DNA of 64,000 nucleotides from Leptobrachium leishanense (GCA_009667805.1 CM019063.1:60062881-60126880), one strand, 5' to 3'; positions 50,239-62,292 are shown, counted from the stretch's first letter. Notes: generated by a model not told the origin, from the letters alone. Numbers and translations: made by a program.

Positions 50239-51847
50239 CAGTGGTGTAGCGTGGGGGGGCTGGGGGGGCGGTGGCCCCGGGCACAGGTTTTTTAGGGGTG
50301 CCAGGGGCGCCATAGTGGGCCCCCGCCGGTTTCCCTGCCTTGTGATCGTCATCAGTGCACACAGGCAGCCAGCGGCGCACTCTGGAAATGCCACGGTGGC
50401 GCCTGCGCCGCCCCCTCACGTGACGTGTCACGTGAGGGGCGGCGCCAGCGCAACGTGCTTGCTCCAGTTTTAGACTGGGATGCAGGCACGCTGCAGGCAC
50501 CACTGCGGCATTTACAGAGTGCGCCGCTGGCTGCCTGTTAAGAGCACTGATGACTGTCATGACCACTACGCGCGCTGCTGCGAAAGACGCCGGGTGGTGC
50601 CACCCACTATCTGTCGCTACGCACTTCTCTCTCGCAACAGGGCACAGAGCGCGGTGCAATGATCCCAAGATTGCAACGCAGTACAAATCTTCTCTTGAAG
50701 CGGGTAATGACTACGTCTCCCACAATCCCTGAGCTCATTTTCCTATTCTATTAGTTACGCTGCCACCTGTCCTCATGGACACTACGAGCGTCGCAACGGG
50801 AGACGCAGGGCTAAGCAATCGCAATATCTGCCTACCCTAGACTCGGACAGTGACTAGAGACCCCACAATCCCTACTGCCCCGACGGCTGCAACTCACAAT
50901 TTCTTATCTAACCGAGCTTAAAGCAAATAGCAATACTCCCAACCTCTTAGTTAACATGGATCTCATCAGCCAGAATCAGAACTTAAATAGGTTAGGTTTA
51001 TTTATGATATAGAACAAAGATATATATAATCACAGTGGATTTGTTTCAGGAAAATTATAGCTAGAATGAATCAATTAATTACACACTACACAGCAAATAA
51101 AAGAAAAGGGTTAACCACAGAGCATTACTTACGACAAACTAATCAGTATGCTAGCATCGATGGCTCCTGGTGCCTGGAGATAGAAGCATGGACAGATCAG
51201 TCATCTTTCGAATGTACCCCAAGTGATCAGCCAAAGCACATGGCCAGTTTTCAGAATTTATACACTACCTGGTCCTTCCAAAACCCAGCCACAAATGGCC
51301 CAGCCTCCTGTACTACATATCCCAGAGTTCCCCTTTCCAGAGCATGCTCAGTATGCTTCGTCGTTAATCTTTAATTGCCCCAAGGGTGTCCATCTTCCCC
51401 CCCGGGATCAAGGATGTGCTTCTTGTCTTTGAAGATAGGGCCTAAATCTTGGTGCCGAGTTGGCTCCCAAGGTGCGACTAACAGGCTACACGACATGGCA
51501 GTTCAAAGACATTCCCTTTTACAGCCACGTGTTATATCCTCCCCCAGGGAAGAAAGCTAACCATTTTAATTACATTTTAGCACTCACTCTTAACAGCTGT
51601 GGACCCAGAGATACGCTTCCCAAATGGTCAGACACAAATATGAATCTATATGGAGGATATATATATAAACAGGCACTTAGACACATATACGCAGGCAGAC
51701 CCTTATATAGATAGAAATACAGATCTAATCTGCTACAATAACCATCACAGGGAAACAGGCAGGGGCCCACTATGATGCCCCAAACTGGGCCTCCCCCCTA
51801 CCGACCCCTGGGCCCTTAGAGCCGGTGAGTAAGGGGGGAGGGGGCAA
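50239..51847. mobile_element. GC-rich fold-back with a hAT-like left end
   Basis: CAGTGGTGTAGCGTGGGGGG at 50239 resembles a hAT terminus. No right terminus was found, so the extent is uncertain; 50560-51847 is otherwise unassigned and may be partly host sequence. The palindrome at 50340-50560 is listed separately. Confidence 0.4.
50340..50560. repeat. Large GC-rich palindrome
   Basis: Arms ACAGGCAGCCAGCGGCGCAC (50361) and GTGCGCCGCTGGCTGCCTGT (50519-50538) extend outward through GTCATCAGTGC/GCACTGATGAC. At the centre, CCCCTCACGTGAC-GT-GTCACGTGAGGGG (50412-50439) is a perfect hairpin with a 2-bp loop containing two CACGTG E-box-like words. Confidence 0.85.
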
Positions 51848-52199
51848 TATATATCCATGTTTGAGGTGCTGGGGCAAATATATTCATGTTTGAGCTACTG
51901 GGGCAAATATATTCATGTTTGAGGTGCTGGGGCAAATATATTCATGTTTGAGCTACTGGGGGCAAATATATTCATGTTTGAGCTACTGGGGGCAAATTTA
52001 TTCATGTTTGAGCTACTTGGGGCAAATATATTCATGTGTGAGCTACTGGGAGCAATATATATCCATGTTTGAGCTACTGGGGCAAATATATTCATGTTTG
52101 AGGTGCTGGGGCAAATATATTCATGTTTGAGCTACTGGGGGCAAAGATATTCATGTTTGAGCTACTGGGGGCAAATATATTCATGTTCGAGGTGCTGGG
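51848..52199. repeat. ~30-bp minisatellite, left part
   Basis: Units GGGGGCAAATATATTCATGT-TTGAGCTACT (29-30 bp) with a GAGGTGCT variant. Continues at 61984 beyond the hAT D1. Confidence 0.95.
52192..52199. repeat. 8-bp target duplication of D1, left
   Basis: GTGCTGGG, identical to 61984-61991. Confidence 0.95.
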
Positions 52200-52475
52200 T
52201 ATGGATGAGCGGTTTGGGTTCGGACGGTTCGGGGTTTGACCCGAACTTGGCCTGTTCGATGAGATCGCGAACACCGAACATTTCCGGGTGTTCGCCGCAT
52301 GTTCGACCACAATGCATTTTCCCACTGGCCTGAAGCTCGTAATTGGCTACAGCCTTGCACCTGACCACAGGTCTGGTGCAAGACTGGTTCAACACTATGC
52401 CAATCACCGCTCAGAGTCCTGATTGGGCAAATTTTGCCCAATCATGGGCTCACAGAACTAAGTCCCGCAGCACAC

Positions 52476-52482
52476 TATATAA
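52476..52482 (+). promoter_or_regulatory. Possible TATA box of D1
   Basis: TATATAA in CACACTATATAACG, 276 bp inside the left end and upstream of the transposase. Position is sensible for a promoter; no other support. Confidence 0.35.
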
Positions 52483-52605
52483 CGTTTCCACGTGCCTATT
52501 CTGCACGCATTTCAGAGGAGATTTCAAAGGAGATAGTTGTGTCTTGTTACTGCCGGTCTGCCACGCTACTGGGGGGGTCTGGGGGGGGTCTCATTTCTAC
52601 CAAAT

Positions 52606-52980
52606 ATCAGGGAATTTAGGTGATGTGTGTCTTGTCACTGTGCCAGCAAGTTTTTTGGGGGTTTACAACTTTCTTTAAAACATTTGTGAATTGAGGTGAT
52701 CTTTTGGGTCTTGTCACTGTGCCAGCAAGTCTTTTTGGGTCTCATTTCTACCAAATATCAGGGAATTTATGTGATGTGTGTCTTGTCACTGTGCCAGCGA
52801 GTTTTTTTGGGGTTTACAACTTTCTTTAAAACATTTGTGAATTGAGGTGATCTTCTGGGTCTTGTCACTGTGCCAGCAAATCTTTTTGGGGCTCACTAAT
52901 TTCTTTAAAACACTTATGAATTGAGGTGATCTGTGTCTTGTCACACAGCCAGTACCACGCAGTATTTTGGGGTTCACAAA
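52606..52980. repeat. 81-bp D1 repeat array, left part
   Basis: About five units of GGTGATCTGTGTCTTGTCAC followed by a GCCAGCAAGT or CCAGTACCACGC variant, GTATTTTGGGGCTCAC and a TTTCTACAAAACATTTGTGA segment. Confidence 0.92.
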
Positions 52981-53394
52981 TAGGGATGAGCTGTTCGGGT
53001 TTGGACGGTTCGGAGTTCGACCCGAACTTTGGCAGTTCGAAAGTTCGCGAATTTCGAACTTTTTGGGTCTGTTCGGTTCGAGTTCGAAAAAAAAGAAATT
53101 TTGAAAAAAGTATAGAAAATGCTTAAAAAAATACTAAAAAATCTACAAATAAAGAGACTCTTTACTGCAGAATATTATAAGCAACGGTTTATTAGATATT
53201 GAATTAAAAACTAATGCGTACGTGGAAAGATTATCAACTCTAAATGACCTCTGTTCACAAACAGGCATAACACCAGGTGTTTTTAGTCTGGTAATCAATT
53301 TGATACATTGTACAACATACTGAGGGTGGGGTGGTGTCTGCTTCTGATTGAGATTTGAGAATTAATTTCCCTAAAACATCCTAATATGCTGCAT

Positions 53395-54594
53395 TTAACC
53401 CTTTCGCTGCTGAGACTTTTCACACCTCTGTGCTGAGGTCATTTTTACCGCTTTCGCTCATCATGATTAACCGCGTTTTGTAGCCATATTTTGATATATG
53501 ACCCAGACATATTATATATCGTTCTTTCCGGTAGACTTGGCAGATTCATAATATGTCATTATTATATGTATACGTTATGTCATGCCTGTATATTATAACA
53601 AAAATGCAATACAATTTGAATTTTCAATAATTTATTATGTGTAAAGTGTTTTTTTTCACCTTTTAACATGCGATCGTTTGCGGTTATATTTTGTATGGGG
53701 TGCGCTTGTTAAAAAAATTTGAAATGGGGTCTCGGTACATTTTTTTTGGGGAAAATTTTGCTTTTTTTAACAAACGCACCGCATACAAAAATCTTTAGTG
53801 CAGCATTATTGTTCACATTATAATTGAAATGGGAACAATATTTCTGCATTAACAAAACAAAAACAAAAAAAAACTTGTTTATTTTTTTTTGAATGTTTTT
53901 TAAATATATATATTTTTTATTTTTTTATTTTATTTTTTAAAAAAACATTTTTCATGCTCATGTTTGGTATCCTTGGAAAGGCCATGCTCTGGCCGATCCA
54001 ACGATATCAAACATTAACCCCTAGCTGCCACGGATTGGAGATAGGGGGTTCCAATGAACCCCCTATCTCCACCATTGGTGGCAGCTAGGGTTAACTCCAG
54101 GACTGGCGTCATCATGCTATGCACGATGATGCCAGTCCTCAGGGGAGTTCCTGGAGGCTTGGCCGATATCCAAGATGTCGGCCAGCTCCAGGAGAGGATC
54201 ACGATCCGGCGCTTTTCAGCGCCGATTTGTGATTCGGCTCCCCAGGGGTTAATCACCGCCACCGTTTGGAAGGGCAGGCTGTGCCGTTCCAAACGGTGCC
54301 TGGATTAACCCCCTGCCCCCCGGCGATCGGGAGGGAGAGAGGTCCGAAGGACCTCCCCCCTCCCTTTCAGGCGCTTCCTCCGCACATGTGGGGGGGGGGC
54401 GCCTGAATTAGATGTCATCACGCCGCCGCAATGACATCTAATTGCTCCGCCGGGGTCCCGGAGTGCTGTGCTGACATCCAAGATGTCAGCCCGCACCGGG
54501 GGGCGCAGCAATCTGCCGGAATCAGTGAGTCCATAGCACAGGAGAACCACTTGGCTGGACGCGCTGAGCGCGTCCATAACAGCCAAGTGGTTAA
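53395..54594 (+). mobile_element. TTAA-flanked element, family E, copy E2
   Basis: TTAA at 53395-53398 and 54591-54594. Starts CCCTTTCGCTGCTGAGAC and ends GCCAAGTGG. Runs opposite to E1 with the same landmarks, including ATAGGGGGTTCCAATGAACC at 54042. Confidence 0.82.
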
Positions 54595-54628
54595 CTTGTG
54601 TTTGAAAAAAATTCAAAATAACATCTAA

Positions 54629-55053
54629 GGCTAGGGTCAGATGAGCGCATTTTGTACGGACTGTGCGTCCGTGCAGTACGGACGTACTTACTGACTGACA
54701 ACAAGGTAGTGGCCAAACAGTCCGTTTTTTTCACTGACGTATTTTTTGACTGATGTAGCAGGGAAAATAAATTAAAATGAAAATACATTCTGTCCGTCAA
54801 AAATCTGACCTCGTTTCATCACTCACATACAAAGCTACATGGACGTTGTGGACGTGGCGCACTCCGCACGTCCGTTCTAGCTGTATTACGTTCTTGCCTA
54901 ACCTGCGTCCGTTTGCTGCATCCGCCATGCATCCGCACTTCTGTGCGGACGTACTTCGTGTGTGGAGCTCCATTGGTCAGAATGCTATGCTGCCATGGAC
55001 GTACAAATGTGCGGCAACACGGACGTGATAACTGCGCTCGTCTGACCCCAGCC
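54629..55053. mobile_element. Family B MITE, copy B5
   Basis: Ends GGCTAGGGTCAGATGAGCGC and GCGCTCGTCTGACCCCAGCC; flanks TAA and TTA. Internally of the B1 type (GTACGGACTGTGCGTCCGTG-like words). Confidence 0.88.
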
Positions 55054-55092
55054 TTAAGCAATGTTATTTTTCACCTCGGGATTAAACATTCA

Positions 55093-55857
55093 CAGGGTTA
55101 TTCAGAGAGCGGTGAAAAGCAGGAGAATAACTGGAGAAGTGAAAATTCTAGGTCAAAATAGCCAAACCAGAAAAATTCTCCCATTTAACTCACTTTCGAA
55201 ATTGGCTATTTGGTCTAGATTGTTCTCTTCTCCTGCCAGTTCTCCTGGCTTTCACCTCTCGCTCAGGGTTGTTCAGAGAAAGGTGAAAACCAGGAGAATG
55301 GCAGGAAAAGAGAACAATCTGGACCAAATAGCCGATTTGGAAAGTGAGATAAGGCTAGGGTCAGACTAACGCATTTTTCATAGCGACCGTCAAAAAGTGC
55401 GTCCGAACGCATTGCCTTATTTTTTCACGGAATGCGCGAAAACGGTCATACAATGCGCATTTTTGTACGTGATTTTTTATGGATCCAAACCAGGAAACTT
55501 TGGGTGTCTGGACGTTATGTTGGCCGGACATGAGCAGGGTCTGACGTCTCCAAATCACGCACACACGCCGCTAGTGGATGCAGCGCACTCTGTACGTCCG
55601 TACTAGCGGTTCTGCGTTCTCGAAAAAATGCGTTCATTTTCCACTTGCGTTGCGCAGCCGGACTTTCGTGCGACCGTACTTCGTATATTGGCTGTCATTG
55701 CCCATCATTTGATGCTAGTGCGGCCGTGATTAAGTGCGCCTAAACGCATGTTAAAATTCGCTAGTCTGACCCTAGCCTAAATGGGAGAATTTTTCTGGTT
55801 TGGCTATTTTGACCTAGAATTTTCCATTCTCCAGTCATTCTCCTGCTTTTCACCGCC
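55093..55857. mobile_element. Family C fold-backs in tandem (C2), with nested B6
   Basis: CAGGGTTATTCAGAGAGCGG at 55093 starts a first unit; CAGGGTTGTTCAGAGAAAGG at 55264 starts a second. The second is split by B6 and ends CTCCTGCTTTTCACCG, lacking the last ~18 bp of the C terminus. Confidence 0.8.
55353..55777. mobile_element. Family B MITE, copy B6
   Basis: Ends GGCTAGGGTCAGACTAACGC and GCTAGTCTGACCCTAGCC, with exact TAA duplications at 55350-55352 and 55778-55780. The intact site is visible in C1 (GAAAGTGAGATGACAGGGAG). Confidence 0.92.
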
Positions 55858-56375
55858 AAAAAATCAGTAAACTTTTTCTGCGTGTCCGAAAATGTCTCCT
55901 CTTTTCATACAGACTGCCGCCCCAAGCAGTTGTTTATGGATAGATTAAAGGAAAAGCATTTACCGTCATTTGAAATGTAATTTTTTGGTTTTTACATATT
56001 TCTATACATAATAGAAATCCTCCACTTCACAGGCAGGTTATGGGGACCTCCTAGGCACGATATTTGAAGGAATTTTTTGTTTTTATTTTTAACCCTTATT
56101 TCATGGAAAACTCACTGTCCCTTTAAAAACGTTTTTTTTTTTACTTTTTGTCCTTGTTTCCTGTCCCCCAGGGCACTACCCGGACCCCCATACACCTTTT
56201 ATGGCAAATATCTAGCATATATGCCCTCTTGGAGGGCACTCTAAAAACCGAATTTTCAGCCCCATTGACTTGTATGGGGTCTGAGTTCGGGTTCGGGTTC
56301 GGGTTCGGACCAGAACATTTGGAAAGTTCGGGTTCGGCTTCGAACCGAACTCGGGGAGTGTTCGGCTCATCCCTA

Positions 56376-57296
56376 GTCACAAATTTCTACAAAACATTTG
56401 GGAATTGAGGTGATCTGTGTCTTGTCACTGCCAGCAAGTATTTTGGGGGTCACAAATTTCTAATAAACATTTGGGAATTGAGGTGATCTGTGTCTCGTCA
56501 CACATCCAGTATCACGCATTATTTTGGGACTCACTAATTTCTATAAAACATTTGTGAATTGAGGTGATCTGTGTCTCGTCACATATCCAGTACCACGCTG
56601 TATTTCGGGGCTCGCTAATTTCTACAAAACATTTGTGAATTGAGGTGATCTGTCTCTTGTCACTCAACCAGTACCACGCATTATTTTGGGGCTCACTAAT
56701 TTCTACAAAACATTTGTGAATTGAGGTGATCTGTGTCTCGTCACACATCCAGTACCACGCTGTATTTTGGGGCTCACTAATTTCTACAAAACATTTGTGA
56801 ATTGAGGTGATCTGTCTCTTGTCACACAACCAGTACCACGCATTATTTTGGGGCTCACTAATTTCTACAAAACATTTGTGAATTGAGGTGATCGGTCTCT
56901 TGTCACTGCCAGCAAGTATTTTGGGGGTCACAAATTTCTACAAAACATTTGGGAATTGAGGTGATCTGTGTCTCGTCACAGATCTAGTACCACGCAGTAT
57001 TTTGGGGCTCACTAATTTCTACAAAACATTTGTGAATTGAGGTGATCTGTCTCTTGTCACACAACCAGTACCAGGCATTATTTTGGGGCTCACTAATTTA
57101 TTTAAAACATTTGTGAATTGAGGTGATGTGTGTCTTGTCACTGCCAGCAAGTATTTTGGGGGTCACAAATTTCTACAAAACATTTGTGAATTGAGGTGAT
57201 CTGTGTCTCGTCACACATCCAGTACCACGCTGTATTTCGGGGCTCACTAATTTCTACAAAACATTTGTGAATTAAGGTGATCTGTCTCTTGTCACT
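56376..57296. repeat. 81-bp D1 repeat array, right part
   Basis: About twelve units, the same repeat as 52606-52980, ending just before the transposase leader. Confidence 0.93.
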
Positions 57297-57403
57297 GGCT
57301 GCCAGCTATCAGTGTGTCTCACTGAGTTATACCAGAGTTCTTTAAATCTTTATACCAGAGTTGAATCAGAGTTCTGTGTATATTAATCTATATATCACTC
57401 ACC

Positions 57404-60400
57404 ATGTCTGAAAGAACAAAAAGGACAGGCAGACGCTCCCAGACACAGATAAGAGGGCAAGCAGCCCCTGTGTCGGGAGGCTGTGCCTCTAGTCGTGGTG
57501 GACGTGGTGCATCCTCTGCAGGTGCACGCTTGTCCTTTCTAACTGGTGCTGGCCGTCTTAAGCAGCAGCAACATACAGAGGACTTGGTGGATTGGCTAAC
57601 CAGGCCATCCTCATCCTCTGAGTCCTCTGCCAGCCAGGCTTCTAGTGCTTTACAGTCCATCTCAGCTGCCAAAGAATCTAATGCAGCCTCCATGTCCACA
57701 GCTACTCCTGCCGTAGCCTCGCTATTACACACGGAGGAGTCAGCTGAATTGTTTGACTACAATGAGAGTGACATGCTGCTTGAGGATGCACAGCAAGTAC
57801 AGTGCTCTGATTCAATCTCTGAGGTTGAGGAAGGGAGTATAATCAACCTAGAGGAAGGGGGTGCCAGTGATGACACACAAATAACTGGCACTCATGTTGC
57901 CACAGCAGCTGCAGCATACTGCCAAGTTGGCTCCAGTGACGAGGAGATAGGGGGTGATGATGACAATGATGATGAGGTCACTGACTCCACCTGGGTGCCA
58001 GATCGAACAGAGAAATTAAGTGAGGAAGAGGGGGAGGAGGAGGCACAGCAAACACGCGGCACAACATCCTCTGTGACCAACCGTAGCACTAGCCAGTCCA
58101 AGGCATCACATGTCAGAGCTGCTCCGGTGCAGAGTGCTGTTGTCTCAAAGAACACATGCAGGAACTCTGTTGTCTGGGAGTTCTTTAAGAAATGTGCAGT
58201 AGAGCACAGCGTTGCTATTTGTAATTTATGTCAGATGAGGCTTAAGCATGGGAAAGATACCGAACACTTGGGTACCACGTGCTTGAGGTGACATATGAAT
58301 AAGTGCCACACATCCCGTTGGCGCAAAACTTTGTGTAGGTCCTCCTCCTCCTCATCTGTCTCTACCCCCACTGTATGTCCTGCCATGTCATTGCCTACAA
58401 CCTCCACCGACAGGGATGATGCTACAGTAATGGATGTACCAGGTCCTTCCTCACAATGTGACATCATCCCAGTAGCTGAAGATTTACGCAGTCAGATTAC
58501 GTTGCCGCAGCTGCTGCAGCGAAAGAAAAAATATAGTCCCAACCATCCCCAAGCACAGCGTCTAAATGCCAGCTTAGCAAAATTACTCGCATTGTAGCTG
58601 CTGCCTTTCCAGCTGGTGGACTCTGCTCCCTTCCGTGAATTTGCTGAATGTGCTGTACCACAGCGGCAGGTTCCAAAACGCCATTACTTTTCACGCAAGG
58701 CCATTCCAGCACTATACCAGCACGTGGAAGACAATGTTATCGAGTCATTGGCAAAGGCAGTCAGCAGTAAGGTGCATGTGACTTTAGACACGTGGTCCAG
58801 CAAGCATGGACAGGGTCATTACATTTGCTTCACGGCACACTGGGTAACTCTGATTGCAGCTGGGAGGGATCCAAGACGGGGCTCTGTGCTGGAGCTTGTT
58901 CATCCACCACGCCTCCAGAAAGCTGCTTGTATGAGGTCTGTCTGCTCCACCACCACCACCTCTTCCTCTTCCTCCTCCTCCTTCTGTCTCTGGCGAAGTG
59001 GCAGTTAAACCCATGCCTGACAGGGTCTACGCAATGGCTCAAGCAAAAAGATGCCATACTGTGCTTGAGCTGGTTTGTTTAGGGGACAGGAGCCACACCG
59101 GGTCAGAAATTTTGTCAACTCTGCAGGGGCAGGTGCAGAGATGGTTAACACCACGCCAGCTTGAGCTGGAATGATCGTCTGCGATAATGGCAGCAACCTT
59201 CTCTCCGCCCTACGCAAGGGTAAATTGACGCATGTACCATGCCTAGCACACGTCCTAAATCTGGTGGTACAGCGTTTCCTAAACCAAGTACCCAGGGCTG
59301 CCAGAGCTTCTCATCCAGGCCAGAAAAGTCTGCAGCCACTTCAGACGGTCATTCCCAGCAAGCGTTCGCCTGGCAGAAATTCAAAGAGAGTTCCACCTTC
59401 CCACAAACCGTCTGATCTGTGACATGCCCACCAGGTGGAACTTGACATTAGCAATGCTGCAGCATCTGCACAAGCAGCAGAGGGCATCAACGAGTACCTG
59501 TGTGAGTATGGCACAAGGACAGGTTCAGGTCAAACCTGTTTTCCCCCCCCCCGCAGTGGCTGATGATCAAGGATGCATGCACTGTACTGTCACCATTTGA
59601 GGAGGCAACGAGGATGGTGAGCAGGGACAGTGCATGCATCAGTGACACAATCCTTTAGTTTTCCTGCTGGAGCACACTCTGCGGGGGAATTATAGATGTG
59701 GCTCTAGAGGCAGAGCAGCGGGAGGAAGAGGAGGCCTTCCCTAGCTCTCAAGGCCCCAGTCTTTCCGCAGACAGCATTCCAGCGGGTCCTACTCAGATCA
59801 GACAGGAGGAGGAGGAGGAGGAATATTTAAGTAGTGGGGCATTGAATGGTGGGGTTCCTCAAGGAGGGTTTTGTGTGCCCAGAAACAGAAGGGCTTAGTG
59901 CGTGGCTGGGAGGAGGAAGTGCACGATACGGTCATCCTCATTGACCAGGAAGACTCGGAAGCTAATGCCACCCGCAACCTACGCTGCATGGGCTCCCTAA
60001 TGATGCAAAGCCTGCTAAAGGACCCTAGGATTCGTGCTATCAAGGAGAGGGATCATTACTGGTTGGCAACCCTTCTTGATCCACGATACAAGGGGAAAGT
60101 TGCAGAGCTCATCCTGCCCGCACAGAGGGAGCACAGGATGAAAAAACTTGAGGACGCTCTAAAGCGACACTTGTGTAACACCTTTCCAGGCATTGGTAGA
60201 TTACGAAGTGCTGACACATGTGCTTCTGAGGCTGCGGGTGATCAGAGGAATAGTGGTGAAGGCCAGGGCCGCTTGACTGATGCTTTTTAAAAAATTTTTA
60301 GTCCTCAACGCCCAGGGACCTCAAATGTAGGCACCCATTGCCAGCGTCTTCACCATATGGTGCAGGACTACCTAGGGGCAAGGGCAGACCTGGATACCTT

Positions 60401-60652
60401 TCCAGCAGATGCACTCCTTACTGGGTGTTGAGATTGCATCACTGGCCAGAACTTAGCCTTTATACTAAGCAGCTACTAGGTTGCCCTTCATCTAGCGTGC
60501 TTTCCGAAAGGACGTTCAGTGCCGCTGGAGGTTTTGTCACAGACAAAAGAGTGCGTCTGTCCACCGACTCTGTAGACCGGCTGACATTTATAAAAATGAA
60601 TCAGTCCTGGATCAGCAGCTATCAATCCCCTGATGCCGAAGTAACGGAATAG
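57404..60652 (+). pseudogene. hAT transposase with BED zinc finger (broken)
   Basis: Would excise and insert D1. ATG at 57404 in a good context (CACCATGTC). The N-terminus is acidic and serine-rich; a BED finger follows (WEFFKKCAVEHSVAICNLCQ ... HMNKCH, about 58165-58312). The catalytic core is split over frames: VTLDTWSSKHGQGH (first Asp, 58775-58815), IVCDNGSNLLSAL (second Asp, 59172), CLAHVLNLVVQRF, then ATLLDPRYKGK (60065) and the dimerisation domain HWPELSLYTKQLLGCPSSSV-LSERTFSAAGG with the final Glu (about 60443-60540). In-frame stops at 58292 (TGA, likely from CGA) and 58598 (TAG), and frame changes near 59000, 59160 and 59880-60340. Three of three DDE residues are visible. Similar to ZBED-related hAT enzymes. 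Confidence 0.92.
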
Positions 60653-60696
60653 ATCGGGTATGTCTTCTGCATGCACAAAACCTCCAGCACTGAACT

Positions 60697-61345
60697 CTTC
60701 CACAATACCACAAAAGGGTTACGGTGTGAATGCACTTGCTGCCATGAAAGGCACAATATTTGGCTGCACTGACGCCTGTGCCAGATTTATATCATTTTAA
60801 TTTTTTGAACAGCAGGGTCCAACTCTGCACTCTTCCACAATACCACAGAGGGGTTACTGTATGATGATGCTTGCTGGCCTGGCACCAAAGGCACAATATC
60901 TGGGTGCACTGACGCCCATTACCAGATCAAAAACTTTTCAATATAGGACCGCAAGGTCCACCCCTGCATTCTTCCACAATACCACAGAGGGGTTACTGTC
61001 TGATGATACTTCCTGGCCTGGCATTAAAGGCACAATATCTGGGTGCACTGACGCCTTGACCAGAATCATATCTTTTCAATATAGGACCACATGGTCCACC
61101 CCTGCATTCTTCCACAATACCACAGAGGGGTTACTGTATGATGATACTTGCTGGCCTGGCATTAAAGGCACAATATCTGGGTGCACTGGCACCTTGACCA
61201 GAATCATATCTTTTCAATATAGGACCACATGGTCCACCCCTGCATTCTTCCACAATACCACAGAGGGGTTACTGTATGATAGTACTTGCAGGCCTGGCAC
61301 CAAAAGCACAATATTTGGGTGCACTGCCATTGACGCCTGTATCAG
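60697..61345. repeat. ~138-bp repeat array in D1 3' region
   Basis: Five units each containing CTTCCACAATACCACAGAGG and GGCACAATATCTGGGTGCAC, at spacings of 134, 141, 138 and 138 bp. 138 is a multiple of three, so the 200-codon frame at 60861-61463 is an artefact. Confidence 0.92.
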
Positions 61346-61983
61346 ATTCATATCCTCAGAGGGGTTACGGTGTGACGGCACTGTTGGGGATGCTAAAGGA
61401 CCAATTTTAAAGCACCTACTGTTACTTTCATCCAAAGCCTGCATATATTTCACAATAATTTAGCCAAAAAAATCAGTAAACTTTTTCTGCGTGTACGAAA
61501 ATGTCTCCTCTTTTCATACAGACTGCCGCCCCAAGCAGTTGTTTATGGATAGATTAAAGGAAAAGCATTTACCGTCATATGAAACATCATTTTTTTGTTT
61601 TTAAGTGTTTCTATACATCCTAGAAATCCACCACTTCACGGGCAGGTTATGGGGACCTCCTAGGCACGATATTTGAAGGAATTTTTGTTTTATTTTTAAC
61701 CCTTATTTCATGGAAAACTCACTGTCCCTTTAAAAACATTTTTTTTTTTTACTTTTTGTTCTTGTTTCCTGTCCCCCAGGGCACTACCCGGACCCCCATA
61801 CACCTTTTATGGCAAATATGTAGCATATATGCCCTCTTGGAGGGCACTCTAAAAACCGAATTTTCAGCCCCATTGACTTGTATGGGGTCTGAGTTCGGGT
61901 TCGGGTTCGGGTTCGGACCCGAACAAATGGGAAGTTCGGGTTCGGGCTCGAACCGAACTCGGGGAGTGTTCGGCTCATCCCTA

Positions 61984-62290
61984 GTGCTGGGGGCAAATAT
62001 ATTCATGTTTGAGCTACTGGGGGCAAATATATTCATGTTTGAGGTGCTGGGACAAATATATTCATGTTTGAGCTACTGGGGCAAATATATTTATGTTTGA
62101 GCTACTGGGGGCAAATATATTCATGTGTGAGCTACTGGGAGCAAATATATCCATGTTTGAGCTACTGGGGCAAATATATTCATGTTTGAGGTGCTGGGGG
62201 CAAATATATTCATATTTGAGCTAATGGGGGCAAATATATTCATGTTTGAACTGCTGAGGGCAATATATATCCATGTGTGAGCTGCACATT
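61984..62290. repeat. ~30-bp minisatellite, right part
   Basis: Continuation of 51848-52199, beginning with the duplicated GTGCTGGG. Confidence 0.95.
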
Positions 62291-62292
62291 AC

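Larger units (their letters stand above)
52981..56375 (+). mobile_element. hAT derivative D2, nested in D1
   Basis: Left end TAGGGATGAGCTGTTCGGGT, right end GTGTTCGGCTCATCCCTA. Flanks TTCACAAA (52973-52980) and GTCACAAA (56376-56383) match at 7 of 8. Its last ~520 bp (55858-56375) match the end of D1 (61464-61983) almost base for base, while its 5' part has the A-family core (53085-53216). It has no transposase and carries E2, B5, C2 and B6. Confidence 0.9.
52200..61983 (+). mobile_element. BED-type hAT transposon D1, full length
   Basis: Left end TATGGATGAGCGGTTTGGGT and right end GAGTGTTCGGCTCATCCCTA; exact 8-bp duplications GTGCTGGG. Internal order: terminal region with repeated GTTCGG words, a TATA-like box, an 81-bp repeat array split by D2, a transposase gene, a 138-bp repeat array and a 3' terminal region rich in GTTCGGGTTCGG. 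9,784 bp with D2, about 6.4 kb without. Confidence 0.95.

Noticed and set aside
50239..51847. A complete hAT element
   Set aside because: Only a left-end-like sequence was found; no inverted right end or 8-bp duplication.
60861..61463. A 200-codon frame in the 3' part of D1
   Set aside because: Product of the 138-bp tandem repeat, divisible by three; no domain.
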